Shown here in pieces: positions 48,414 to 56,777 of a stretch of 64,000 bases of DNA. The notes under the pieces were generated by a model that searched no databases, was not told where the DNA came from, and was given only the letters and a program-made list of their open reading frames with translations. The stretch is taken from contig NZ_CP156079.1 in assembly GCF_040892545.1 (NCBI RefSeq), positions 310,001 to 374,000 on the forward strand, written 5' to 3'. Position 1 is the stretch's first letter. Every line of letters begins with the position of its first letter. A program made the translations under genes and the position numbers. This stretch comes from Paracidovorax avenae. GTDB lineage: Bacteria > Pseudomonadota > Gammaproteobacteria > Burkholderiales > Burkholderiaceae_C.

Positions 48414-48505
48414 AGCACGGGTAAGTTTCCCGCGGCAGTAAGTGCCAAAACGGCGGTAAGCAAGATGAGCATGACAAAGAGCGAGAATGTCGGGCAGTTT
48501 TTCAT
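48410..48505 (-). CDS. Possible 31-residue hydrophobic peptide antisense to the islet end
   Basis: An ATG preceded by TAGGA opens a frame of 31 codons on the minus strand: a short polar head (MKNCPTFS), then about 17 hydrophobic residues (FVMLILLTAVLALTAAG), then a short tail. It has the form of a single-pass membrane peptide, as in type I toxins or small membrane proteins. Its stop overlaps the DUF262 stop in antiparallel orientation. Its size means chance cannot be excluded. Confidence 0.3.
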   Translation of the reverse strand: MKNCPTFSLFVMLILLTAVLALTAAGNLPVL

Positions 48506-48653
48506 CGTCCTACCGAGCCGGCGAAGACGATCCACCAATCTAAGCTTCGCTCCGCCGCCCAGCATCGGGGCAGCGGCCCGAAATCCATCCGAAGATTATT
48601 CCTAGTCGTTCAACTGCGCTCGCTGCTTTAGTAAATTGTTGGGGTTAGACCTG

Positions 48654-49271
48654 CTATATAAGCGCCTGCTGCACCGCCGGACGCGCCGCCACGCGCTGAG
48701 AGTGGGCGTGGACCTTGGGAAAGCGCGCGATGTCCACCCCGTCGCTGGCCAGCCAGCCGGCCACGGTGAACAGGTAGCCATCAGCCACCGTGTACTGGTC
48801 GCCCATCACCCAGGGGCCGTCGCCGAGGCTGTGCTGCTCGATCATCTCGAAGCACTCGGTCATGTTCTGCGGCACCTTGCGCTGCATCGCGGCGATGGCC
48901 TCGGGCTCGTCCGCCCAGCGGACCGCGCGGGGACGGTGCGCATGGGCGACATGCACGGTGGAGGCCAGGTAGCTGTGGAACTCCTGCATGCGCGCGAAGC
49001 GGTAGGCATCGGTGGGCGCGAGGCGTGCCTGCGGGAACCGCTGCGCCACGTAGGCGAGCAGGGCGGGTGTCTCGGTCAGCGTGCCTTCTTCGGTGACCAG
49101 CGCGGGCACGCGGCCCTTGGGGTTGATGGCGAGGTATTCCGGGCTGCGCTGCCCGCCGGCCGAAAAATCGACGCGCACCAGGCGGTGCTCAGCGCCGGCT
49201 TCGTGCAGGGCGATGCGCACCGCCTGCGCGCAGGTGCCGGGAGCGTAGTAGAGGGTGAGGGCAGGGGTCAT
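48654..49271 (-). CDS. Glutathione S-transferase family protein
   Basis: 205 residues: N-terminal thioredoxin-like domain (LTLYYAPGTCAQAVRIALHEAG, then NPKGRVPALVTEEGTLTETPALLAYVA) and C-terminal helical domain with YTVADGYLF. It conjugates or reduces substrates with glutathione; the start resembles beta-class enzymes, including the Cys in APGTCAQ. The ATG overlaps the stop of the upstream ketopantoate reductase gene by four bases, so the two are coupled. Confidence 0.9.
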   Translation of the reverse strand: MTPALTLYYAPGTCAQAVRIALHEAGAEHRLVRVDFSAGGQRSPEYLAINPKGRVPALVTEEGTLTETPALLAYVAQRFPQARLAPTDAYRFARMQEFHSYLASTVHVAHAHRPRAVRWADEPEAIAAMQRKVPQNMTECFEMIEQHSLGDGPWVMGDQYTVADGYLFTVAGWLASDGVDIARFPKVHAHSQRVAARPAVQQALI

Positions 49272-50263
49272 GGTCGGGTTTCGTTGCGAAGGGAAAGGCG
49301 GTTGGATGCGAACAGGCGCACCAGGCCCAGCAGCGCATCGGTGTGGGGCGTGGGCACGCCGGTGGCGCGGCCGAGTTCGTGCACCGCACCCACCAGGGCA
49401 TCGATCTCCAGCGGCTTGCCGGCCTCCACGTCCTGCAGCATGGATGTCTTGAAGGCGCCGAGCTTGCGCGTCACCGCGTGCCGGTCCTCGGGTTGCTGGT
49501 CGATGCGCAGGCCCAGGCGCTCGCCGATGGCCTTGGCCTCCAGCATCACGGCGGAGACGAAGCCGCGCACGAGCTCGTCGTCCAGGATGCGGTCGGTGGT
49601 GGCGCCGGTCAGGGCGCTGATGGGGTTGATCGTCATGTTGCCCCACAGCTTGAACCAGATGTCCTGCTGGATGCGCGGGGACTGTTCCACCTCGATGCCG
49701 CCGCGGGCGATGAGCGCCGAGAGCGCCTCCAGGCGCGGGGTGATGCCGCCGGCGGCCTCGCCCAGGATGAGCCGGTTGCCGAAATGCTGCCGCACGATCC
49801 CGGGCCCGTCGACCGAGCAGCTGGCATGCACCACGCCGCCGACCACCCGCTGGGTGGGAACGGCGCGTGCCAGCGTGCCGCCCGGGTCCACGGAGGCCAG
49901 CTCCCGCCCATGCGCCGGGCCGGAGCATCCCTCCAGGAACCACCATGGCACGCCGTTCATGGCCGTGAGCACGGTGGTCTCGGGGCCCAGCAGCGGGGCG
50001 ATGCGCGCGGCCACGTCGGGCAGGGCGGTGGCTTTCACGGCCAGGACGACCACATCCTGTGCACCGAGCGCGGCCGGATCGCCGTGGGCCGCGACGGGCG
50101 CGGCCTCGCAGGTGCCGTCCGGCCGGATGCAGCGCAGGCCCCGGGTGCGCAAGGCGTCCAGTGTGGGACCCCGCGCCACGAAAGACACATCGGCACCGCC
50201 GCGCGAAAGCGCCATGCCCAGCCAGCCGCCGATGGCGCCGGCACCATAGATCGCAACCTGCAT
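49268..50263 (-). CDS. panE: 2-Dehydropantoate 2-reductase (ketopantoate reductase family)
   Basis: 331 residues with the N-terminal NADP motif YGAGAIGGWLG, VLAVKATALPDVAA, and the C-terminal ApbA domain (FKLWGNMTINPISALT). PanE reduces ketopantoate to pantoate for coenzyme A; paralogues act on other 2-oxoacids, so the symbol is probable rather than certain. AGGAGG and GGAG lie before the ATG at 50263; the longer frame to 50329 is unsupported. It is coupled to the GST gene downstream. Confidence 0.88.
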   Translation of the reverse strand: MQVAIYGAGAIGGWLGMALSRGGADVSFVARGPTLDALRTRGLRCIRPDGTCEAAPVAAHGDPAALGAQDVVVLAVKATALPDVAARIAPLLGPETTVLTAMNGVPWWFLEGCSGPAHGRELASVDPGGTLARAVPTQRVVGGVVHASCSVDGPGIVRQHFGNRLILGEAAGGITPRLEALSALIARGGIEVEQSPRIQQDIWFKLWGNMTINPISALTGATTDRILDDELVRGFVSAVMLEAKAIGERLGLRIDQQPEDRHAVTRKLGAFKTSMLQDVEAGKPLEIDALVGAVHELGRATGVPTPHTDALLGLVRLFASNRLSLRNETRP

Positions 50264-50397
50264 CGTCTCCTGCCTCCTCGGGATCGCGCCGCCGTGGGCG
50301 CGGAATGGCCCGGCACACGAAAAAGCCATGCGCCGGGCCCGGGAGGGCTATTGTGCTGCGGGCGGGATGCGCGCGTCCCGCAGCGGGTGGGGATGCG

Positions 50398-50745
50398 TCA
50401 GCGTGCGGCGCTGGCGGCGTCGGATGCCGCGGAGGCGGGGGGCGTGGTCGCCGTGCCGCCGAAGACGGCGCCGCCGGAGGGGGCGGAGGACGCCGCGCCA
50501 GGGGCCGTTCCCCCGAAGACCGCACCGCCGGAGCTGCTTCCGGTGCCCGACGTGCCCGCATCGGAAGCCGGTGGCATGGTCGCCGGGGCCGGCGTGGTGG
50601 CCGGAGCCGGCGTGCTGGACGGCGTGGTGTTCACATTGCTTTCCTTGTTCCGGTCGCAGGCGGACAAGGCCAGCACCGAAGCCAGCGCGATCGGTGCGGC
50701 CACCAGCCAGCGGCGCGATGCGGAAAGTGCGGTGTTCTGGGTCAT
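50398..50745 (-). CDS. Small Ala/Gly/Pro-rich lipoprotein
   Basis: 115 residues. A signal peptide with lipobox LALSAC precedes a low-complexity mature part with two copies of GGAVFGGTA and runs of Ala-Pro-Ala-Thr. Function unknown; such proteins are often lineage-specific envelope components. ATG 50745 lies just before the basic head; the frame opens at 50772. Confidence 0.7.
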   Translation of the reverse strand: MTQNTALSASRRWLVAAPIALASVLALSACDRNKESNVNTTPSSTPAPATTPAPATMPPASDAGTSGTGSSSGGAVFGGTAPGAASSAPSGGAVFGGTATTPPASAASDAASAAR

Positions 50746-51048
50746 AGGTTCGTTCTCCGTTCTAGGAAACAAGGCGGCGCCATGCCGCCGGGAGGCCCAT
50801 CCTAGGGAGGCCGCCGTCCGTGCGGAGTAGGATAGGGTTGACGACGCATTTGCTTACGGTTGCCCCCGCTTTCCTGCGAGGTGCGCCGTTGCCCGACCCG
50901 TGAAAATCGGCATCGCCGGCCCCATCTGCATGCGTTGCGGCTGCTGTCCACGCCACCATGCGGATGGCCCGTGTGTCTCCGCGTGGTGTTTCTCGCCGCC
51001 CCCCTGCTCCATTCTTTCCTGGCCCGCATCCCGCGGGCACCCTCTGCC
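50746..51048. other. Gene-free region between lipoprotein gene and radA
   Basis: About 300 bases holding the divergent promoters of the lipoprotein gene and radA. I find short GC dyads (for example GGCGG/CCGCC near 50772-50788) but no convincing coding frame, terminator or operator. Confidence 0.4.
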
Positions 51049-52428
51049 ATGGCCAAAGACAAGACCGTTTTCACCTGTACCGAATGCGGGGGCACCAGCC
51101 CGCGCTGGCTCGGCAAGTGCCCCGCCTGCGGGGCCTGGAACACGCTGGTGGAGTCCGTCGCCGAGGCCGGGCCGGGCAAGAACCGCTACAGCACGCCGCA
51201 GCATGCGGGCCTGGCGCAGTCGCAGCCGGTGACGCCGCTGTCGGCCATCGAGGCCGCCGACGTGGCGCGCACCGCCAGCGGCATCGAGGAGCTCGACCGG
51301 GTGCTGGGCGGCGGGGTGGTCGAGGGCGGCGTGGTGCTCATCGGCGGCGACCCGGGCATCGGCAAGTCCACCCTGCTGCTGCAGGCGCTCGATGCGCTGC
51401 AGCGCCTGGGCCTGCCCACGCTCTACGTGACAGGCGAGGAAAGCGGCGCGCAGGTGGCGCTGCGCTCGCGCCGGCTGGGACTGGACCACAGCCAGGTCAA
51501 TGTGCTGGCGGAAATCCAGCTGGAGAAGATCCTCGCCACCGTCGAGGCGACACAGCCTGCCGTCGCCGTGATCGATTCCATCCAGACCGTGTATTCCGAC
51601 CAGCTCACCAGCGCGCCGGGCTCGGTGGCCCAGGTGCGCGAATGCGCGGCGCACCTCACTCGGGCAGCCAAGACCACCGGCGTGTCCATCATCCTCGTGG
51701 GCCACGTGACCAAGGAAGGCGCGCTGGCCGGTCCGCGCGTGCTCGAGCACATGGTGGACACGGTGCTGTACTTCGAAGGCGACACCCACAGCCAGTTCCG
51801 GCTGGTGCGCGCCATCAAGAACCGCTTCGGCGCGGTGAACGAGATCGGCGTGTTCGCGATGACCGAGAAGGGGCTGAAGGGCGTGACCAACCCCAGCGCC
51901 ATCTTCCTGAGCCAGCACAGCGAGCCGGTGCCCGGCAGCTGCGTGCTGGTCACGCTGGAGGGTACGCGGCCCATGCTGGTGGAGATCCAGGCGCTGGTGG
52001 ACGAGGGCGGCCCGAGCCCGCGCCGCCTGTCGGTGGGCCTGGACCGCGACCGCCTCGCCATGCTGCTGGCCGTGCTGCACCGCCATGCGGGCGTGGCCTG
52101 CATGGACCAGGACGTGTTCGTCAATGCCGTGGGCGGCGTGCGCATCAGCGAGCCGGCGGCCGACCTGGCCGTGATGCTGGCCATCACCAGCAGCCTGCGC
52201 GGCAAGCCCCTGCCCAAGGGGTTTCTCGCCTTCGGCGAAGTGGGGCTGGCGGGCGAGGTGCGGCCCGCGCCGCGCGGCCAGGAGCGCCTGAAGGAGGCCG
52301 CCAAGCTCGGCTTCACCCTGGCCGTGGTGCCCAAGGCCAACGCGCCCAAGAAGCCGATCGAGGGCCTGACGATCCACGCAGTGGAACGGGTGGAGGAGGC
52401 GATGGAGGTGGTCCGCGGCATGGGGTGA
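51049..52428 (+). CDS. radA: DNA repair protein RadA
   Basis: 459 residues, full length. N-terminal C4 zinc finger (CTECG...CPACGAW), RecA-like domain with Walker A GGDPGIGKS, the RadA-specific KNRFG motif (IKNRFGAVNEIGVF), and a C-terminal Lon-like domain (GKPLPKGFLAFGEVGLAGEV). RadA drives branch migration in recombination intermediates. ATG 51049 starts directly at the zinc-finger region; upstream frame extension is spurious. Confidence 0.96.
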   Translation: MAKDKTVFTCTECGGTSPRWLGKCPACGAWNTLVESVAEAGPGKNRYSTPQHAGLAQSQPVTPLSAIEAADVARTASGIEELDRVLGGGVVEGGVVLIGGDPGIGKSTLLLQALDALQRLGLPTLYVTGEESGAQVALRSRRLGLDHSQVNVLAEIQLEKILATVEATQPAVAVIDSIQTVYSDQLTSAPGSVAQVRECAAHLTRAAKTTGVSIILVGHVTKEGALAGPRVLEHMVDTVLYFEGDTHSQFRLVRAIKNRFGAVNEIGVFAMTEKGLKGVTNPSAIFLSQHSEPVPGSCVLVTLEGTRPMLVEIQALVDEGGPSPRRLSVGLDRDRLAMLLAVLHRHAGVACMDQDVFVNAVGGVRISEPAADLAVMLAITSSLRGKPLPKGFLAFGEVGLAGEVRPAPRGQERLKEAAKLGFTLAVVPKANAPKKPIEGLTIHAVERVEEAMEVVRGMG

Positions 52429-52431
52429 ATT

Positions 52432-52460
52432 CCCCCCCTGAGTCGCCTTCGGCGCCTTCC
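52432..52460. repeat. Truncated copy of the palindromic repeat
   Basis: CCCCCCTGAGTCGCCTTCGG aligns with the left end of the repeat at 23386 (CCCCCCTGAGCGGCTTTCGC), including the compensating changes in the stem. It begins a few bases after the radA stop and may act as its 3' hairpin. Confidence 0.5.
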
Positions 52461-52513
52461 GCGTAAGCACCATCCACAGCGAGGGGCTTGCTCCGGCCGA
52501 CGACAATCGGCGC

Positions 52514-52987
52514 ATGAACCTGCTGCGCCGCTTCTTCATTCCCGTCCTCATCGCCCTGCTCGTCATCGCGGCCTACCGCTCGTACGGCTGGCAGGGTGTT
52601 TTCGCCGTCGGCGGGGGGCTGCTCATGTGGGCGCTGCTGCATTTCACGCGGCTCATGAACATCATGCGCAAGGCGGCCGACCGGCCCATCGGCTACGTGG
52701 GCAGCGCCGTCATGCTGAACGCCCGCCTGCGCGAGGGCGTGAACCTGATGCACGTGGTGGCGATGACGCGCTCGCTGGGCGAACTGCTGTCGCCCGAGGG
52801 CGAGGAGCCCGAGCGCTACCGCTGGACGGACGGCACGCAGTCATACGTGACCTGCGAGTTCCGCGGTGGCCGCCTCGCCGCCTGGGAACTGGTGCGGCCG
52901 GTGGCGGAGGCGGATGCCGGGGCCGGCGGCACGGCGAGCGGCGCTTCCGACGCGCTGCCGCCCGCCACGGGGCCGTCCGCGCCGTAA
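52514..52987 (+). CDS. Hypothetical membrane protein upstream of ilvE
   Basis: 157 residues with two N-terminal hydrophobic segments (FFIPVLIALLVIAAYRSY; VFAVGGGLLMWALLHF), a conserved-looking cytoplasmic part (GYVGSAVMLNARLREGVNLM; ERYRWTDGTQSYVTCEFRGGRL) and an Ala/Gly tail. No function is known to me. It lies 45 bases before the ilvE ATG and is probably cotranscribed. Confidence 0.75.
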   Translation: MNLLRRFFIPVLIALLVIAAYRSYGWQGVFAVGGGLLMWALLHFTRLMNIMRKAADRPIGYVGSAVMLNARLREGVNLMHVVAMTRSLGELLSPEGEEPERYRWTDGTQSYVTCEFRGGRLAAWELVRPVAEADAGAGGTASGASDALPPATGPSAP

Positions 52988-53032
52988 AATCGCAGGCTTT
53001 GCGGCAGCATGCCCCCGGAAAAAAGGAATCCC

Positions 53033-53971
53033 ATGAGCCCCGTAGTTCCCTCGATGTCCGACCGTGACGGCAAGATCTGGATGGACGGCCAGATGGTGGA
53101 TTGGCGCGACGCCAAGATCCACGTGCTCACCCATACGCTGCACTACGGCTGCGGCGCGTTCGAGGGCGTGCGGGCCTACCAGACCCCCCAGGGCACGGCG
53201 ATCTTCCGCCTGCAGGAGCACACCGAGCGGCTCTTTAACAGCGCCAAGATCCTGCGCATGCAGATCCCCTTCACGCAGGACGAGGTGAACGAGGCCCAGC
53301 GCGCCGTGGTGCGCGAGAACCGGCTCGCCTCCTGCTACCTGCGCCCGCTCACCTGGATCGGCTCGCAGAAGCTGGGCGTGTCGCCCAAGGGCAACCAGAT
53401 CCACCTGATGGTCGCGGCCTGGGCCTGGGGGGCGTACCTCGGCGAGGAAGGCATGCAGCGTGGCATCCGCGTGAAGACCAGCAGCTACACGCGCCACCAC
53501 GTCAACATCACCATGACGCAGGCCAAGGCGGTGAGCAACTACACCAACTCGATCCTGGCCAACATGGAAGCCACGGAAGACGGCTACGACGAGGCCCTGC
53601 TGCTCGATTCCGCCGGCTTCGTGTCCGAGGGCGCAGGCGAGAACATCTTCGTGATCAAGAACGGCGTGGTCTATACGCCCGACCTGTCCGCCGGTGCGCT
53701 CAACGGCATCACGCGCAACACCATCCTGCACATCTGCAAGGACCTGGGGCTGGAGCTCGTGCAAAAGCGCATCACGCGCGACGAGGTGTACATTGCCGAC
53801 GAGGCGTTCTTCACCGGCACGGCCGCCGAGGTCACGCCCATCCGCGAACTCGACCGCATCGCCATCGGCGCGGGCAGCCGCGGCCCGGTGACCGAGAAGA
53901 TCCAGGGCGCGTTCTTCGACATCGTGAACGGCCGCAATCCGAAGTACGCCCACTGGCTCACGCTGGTCTGA
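53033..53971 (+). CDS. ilvE: Branched-chain amino acid aminotransferase
   Basis: 312 residues of PLP fold type IV. The PLP lysine lies in MTQAKAVSNYTNSILA; LHYGCGAFEGVRAY and FVSEGAGENIFVIKNG are class signatures, and TGTAAEVTPIREL lines the active site. It catalyses the last step of isoleucine, leucine and valine synthesis. AAAAAGGAA before ATG 53033 favours this start over ATG 53009. Confidence 0.95.
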   Translation: MSPVVPSMSDRDGKIWMDGQMVDWRDAKIHVLTHTLHYGCGAFEGVRAYQTPQGTAIFRLQEHTERLFNSAKILRMQIPFTQDEVNEAQRAVVRENRLASCYLRPLTWIGSQKLGVSPKGNQIHLMVAAWAWGAYLGEEGMQRGIRVKTSSYTRHHVNITMTQAKAVSNYTNSILANMEATEDGYDEALLLDSAGFVSEGAGENIFVIKNGVVYTPDLSAGALNGITRNTILHICKDLGLELVQKRITRDEVYIADEAFFTGTAAEVTPIRELDRIAIGAGSRGPVTEKIQGAFFDIVNGRNPKYAHWLTLV

Positions 53972-54012
53972 CCCCTTTTTGTTTTTCCTGTCCGCACAGC
54001 GCGACCCCCACC

Positions 54013-54219
54013 ATGACGCAAGCCATCATCGAACTGCTCGCCAAGGACCTGAACCCGCAGGGCGGCGTCTTCTGCCCGAGCCCCAAGGCCGACATGAAGG
54101 TCTGGAACACCCACCCGAAGGTGTACCTGGACGTGGCCCACACGGGCGAGGCCAAGTGCCCCTACTGCGGCACGGTGTACCGCCTGAAGGCGGGCGAAAC
54201 GGTTCGCGCGGGCCACTGA
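54013..54219 (+). CDS. CHCC-type zinc-finger domain protein
   Basis: 68 residues. Cys and His ligands occur as C-PSPKADMKVWNTH-...-CPYCG, the zf-CHCC arrangement related to the NDUFS6/13-kDa subunit of complex I. Bacterial copies are small soluble proteins of uncertain role. It lies 41 bases after ilvE on the same strand, a conserved neighbourhood in beta-proteobacteria. Confidence 0.88.
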   Translation: MTQAIIELLAKDLNPQGGVFCPSPKADMKVWNTHPKVYLDVAHTGEAKCPYCGTVYRLKAGETVRAGH

Positions 54220-54250
54220 GCCGCGGCCGCCCTGGCGCGCCCCGATGTGC

Positions 54251-54310
54251 GTGCCCCTACGCTGCCGAGCCGTTCCCGGCGTGCCCCTACGCTGCCGAGC
54301 CGTTCCCGGC
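54251..54310. repeat. Perfect tandem duplication of 30 bases
   Basis: Bases 54251-54280 and 54281-54310 are identical. On the minus strand each copy encodes the final residues and stop codon of the adjacent glycosyltransferase, so the stop is present twice. Slippage here would change only the 3' end. Confidence 0.9.
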
Positions 54311-55279
54311 GTGCACCGGCGCGGCGCTGCCGCAGGCCTGTTGCCAGATGCTGCCGGCTGCCGGCCCGCCGTGCTGGGCGAACAGCTCCGAGAAATGCCG
54401 GCGCTCGCCGCCGCGCAGCTTGATGAGCGGCGCCGGCGCCGGCTCGGCCTGCACCAGGCACAGCCGCGGATACAGCAAATACCACTTCCAGCGCAATGCC
54501 TGCTGGTAGAAGAATGCCGTGTCCTCCGCCTTGAAGAGCGCCAGCCGGAAGGCGTTGCCACGCCGCAGCACCTGCTGGGCGGCCACGTGGATCAGCAGAT
54601 AGGCCGGGTCCGCGATGCCCTGCAGCAGGGCAGCCGCATCGTCCTGCCCTCGCAGCTGCGCCAGGTAGGCGTCGGTGCCGGCGGTGACCAGCGCGTGGTG
54701 GAATTCCTGCTGCCAGGCGGTCACGAAGGGCGCATGCGCGGGGGCGCCGAAAGCCCAGCTCTCGATCACCGGAAAGCGTTCGTCGTGCGTATAGCCGCCC
54801 AGGTAGAAGCCCACGAATTCCGCGCCGCGCGACTGCCGCAGCGCGTCCATCCAGCGCAGCGGCTGCGTGAGCAGGATGGTGGCGTCGAGCCAGTAGCCGC
54901 CGTGGTGGCGCACCAGGTAGAGGCGCACCCAGTCCGACTGCTTGGTCGGATGCAGTTGCGCGAAGCCCGGTGGCAGGTCGCCGGCCGCCACGAAATCGCC
55001 GATGTTGCGGCGGTTGACCACCTGCACCTCGAAGTCCGGGCAGTGGATGCGCCAGTTGGCGATGCACTGGTCCACCAGCGGATCGGCGGTTTCGGTATCC
55101 CAATAGGTCCAAAGGCGTGGCGGGATCGGCTGGCCGGCCGCGGCGGGTGCAGCACCGGGCTGGCCGTCGAACAGCACGGCCTGCGGCTGGCCGGGATAGC
55201 GCGCGCTGCCGCGGGGGCGCAGGCAGGTCACGAGGCGATAGGCCGCGCGCAGGGCGCGGGCAGAAATGCGAAGCGTCAT
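54287..55279 (-). CDS. Capsular polysaccharide synthesis-type glycosyltransferase
   Basis: 330 residues of the Caps_synth family (GT32-like). Key blocks: IPPRLWTYWDTETADPLVDQCI, KQSDWVRLYLVRHHGGYWLDATILLT (with the family's Asp) and FVGFYLGGYTHDERFPVIESW. It probably adds a sugar during capsule or LPS synthesis. It is paralogous to the product of 58996-60021, with the same order of blocks. It is transcribed away from the O-antigen ligase gene. ATG 55279 avoids an unconserved extension to 55333. Confidence 0.85.
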   Translation of the reverse strand: MTLRISARALRAAYRLVTCLRPRGSARYPGQPQAVLFDGQPGAAPAAAGQPIPPRLWTYWDTETADPLVDQCIANWRIHCPDFEVQVVNRRNIGDFVAAGDLPPGFAQLHPTKQSDWVRLYLVRHHGGYWLDATILLTQPLRWMDALRQSRGAEFVGFYLGGYTHDERFPVIESWAFGAPAHAPFVTAWQQEFHHALVTAGTDAYLAQLRGQDDAAALLQGIADPAYLLIHVAAQQVLRRGNAFRLALFKAEDTAFFYQQALRWKWYLLYPRLCLVQAEPAPAPLIKLRGGERRHFSELFAQHGGPAAGSIWQQACGSAAPVHAGNGSAA

Positions 55280-55465
55280 GGAATACCGTGTCGGCCGGAC
55301 TGCGCGGATGCGCGACGCCCGGCATTCTGGCACCGCGGCGCTGCGTTACGATCCGCCGCGGAGAGACCATCCGAATAAATATCCCGCGGCCGCGCCATTG
55401 CTCCATTGCGCAATGCATGCCGCCTTTTCCGTACCCGTGCCCGCGAAGCACGCCTTGCCCTTCCG

Positions 55466-56767
55466 ATGACTCTCGCTGCCTTTTCCTCCCTGCTGGGGCC
55501 CGGCCCCTGGCCGCGCCGCCTCACGACGCTGGCCGCCTTCCTGGTGCCGGCCCTGGCGCTCACGCTGCCTTCCGGTTATTCATACGGGGCCGTGCTGCTC
55601 CTGCTCGGGGCCCTGGCCACGCTGCCCCGCTGGGTGCGCATGCGCCCCGACCGGGGGACCCTGGCCCTCGTCGCGGTGACCTTCGCGATGGGGCTGCTGT
55701 GGTGCGTGATGTCCGATCCGCGCGAAACCATGGGCCAGTGGGACCGTCCCGTCAAGTTCATGCTGGGCGCCGTCTGCGGGCTGTTCATCGCCTCGCAGCC
55801 GCCCAGGCCGCGCCCGCTGTTCTGGGGGCTGCTGGTGGGCTGTATCGGCGCGGGGCTGGTGGCGCTGTGGCAGGTGCATGTGCAGGGCGCGCTGCGGGCT
55901 TCCGGGTTCCCGACAGGCCGCACGAACGCCATCCAGTGGGGCAACCTGGCGTTGCTGCTGGGTTCGATGCTGGCCCTGCAGCTGATCGTGCTGTGGCGCC
56001 AGCTTCCGCGCGCCGTGGCATGGCTGGCGGTCGTGGCCGCGCTCGGGGCCCTCAATGCCTCGGTGCTGTCGCAGTCGCGCGGAGGCTGGCTGGCGCTGCT
56101 GCTGGCGCTGCCCATCGGCCTGTGGCTGCTGCATCGTCTGCATCCGGGACGGATCACCGCGATCACCGCCGTGCTGGTCACCGCGCTGGCCGTGCTCACG
56201 GCCATGAACTGGGACGTGATGGAAAAGCGCTGGGAGCGGATGCAGGAAGAGGTGACGCAGTACGACACCCACGGCGAGGCCGACAACTCCGTCGGCCAGC
56301 GGCTGGAGCATTGGCGCTTCGCCTGGAACGTGGGCATGGAGCGGCCCTGGACCGGCTGGGGCATGGCGGGCTACATGCAGGAAAAGGCCACGCGGGTGGC
56401 GGCGAAGCAATACGAGCCTTCCATCCTGGAATACATCTACGTCCACAATGAACTGCTGGACGTCTTCGTCAAGACCGGCGTCGGGGGCGTGGTCCTCCTG
56501 CTGTGCTTCTACGGCGTGCCGCTCGCGCTCTTCTGGCCCAGCCGCCGCCGCATGGCGGTGGTGGCCTCCGAGCCCGAGCCGGTGCGTGCCCAGGTGCTGG
56601 CGCTGCGGCTGTCGGGGGTGTGCATCCCGTTGCTCTATGCGGGCTTCGGGCTCACACAGGTATTTTTCGCGCACAACAGCGGCATCATGTTCTACATCTT
56701 CATGAACATGGTGACCTGGGCCGTCTTGCTGGGCATGCGCGCGCCGGTGGCGGGCGCCAGGGCATGA
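55466..56767 (+). CDS. O-antigen ligase/polymerase-like (Wzy_C) membrane protein
   Basis: 433 residues with about eleven hydrophobic helices. A central periplasmic loop carries SQSRGG before it and RPWTGWGMAGY plus YVHNELLDVFVKTGVGG within it, matching the conserved Arg and His of WaaL-type ligases. It probably joins an O-antigen or similar glycan to lipid A-core or another acceptor. It is the first of four same-strand surface-polysaccharide genes. Confidence 0.87.
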   Translation: MTLAAFSSLLGPGPWPRRLTTLAAFLVPALALTLPSGYSYGAVLLLLGALATLPRWVRMRPDRGTLALVAVTFAMGLLWCVMSDPRETMGQWDRPVKFMLGAVCGLFIASQPPRPRPLFWGLLVGCIGAGLVALWQVHVQGALRASGFPTGRTNAIQWGNLALLLGSMLALQLIVLWRQLPRAVAWLAVVAALGALNASVLSQSRGGWLALLLALPIGLWLLHRLHPGRITAITAVLVTALAVLTAMNWDVMEKRWERMQEEVTQYDTHGEADNSVGQRLEHWRFAWNVGMERPWTGWGMAGYMQEKATRVAAKQYEPSILEYIYVHNELLDVFVKTGVGGVVLLLCFYGVPLALFWPSRRRMAVVASEPEPVRAQVLALRLSGVCIPLLYAGFGLTQVFFAHNSGIMFYIFMNMVTWAVLLGMRAPVAGARA

Positions 56768-56777
56768 GCCCCGTGCC

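Larger units (their letters stand above)
44503..48653. other. AT-rich genomic islet with a candidate defence cassette
   Basis: From just after the iclR stop to just before the gst stop, base composition drops abruptly and codon use changes: A/T third positions and TTA, AGA and ATA codons are common here and nearly absent in the flanks. The islet carries an ATPase-TOPRIM gene, a broken DUF262 gene and a 31-codon antisense frame. It has no integrase, transposase, tRNA or obvious flanking direct repeat. Recent horizontal acquisition is the simplest reading. Confidence 0.8.

Noticed and set aside
44503..48653. Islet as a prophage or integrative element
   Set aside because: No integrase, recombinase, tRNA target or flanking direct repeats are visible; only composition marks it as foreign.
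54251..54310. The 30-base duplication as a CRISPR-like repeat
   Set aside because: There are only two copies and they are directly adjacent with no spacer.
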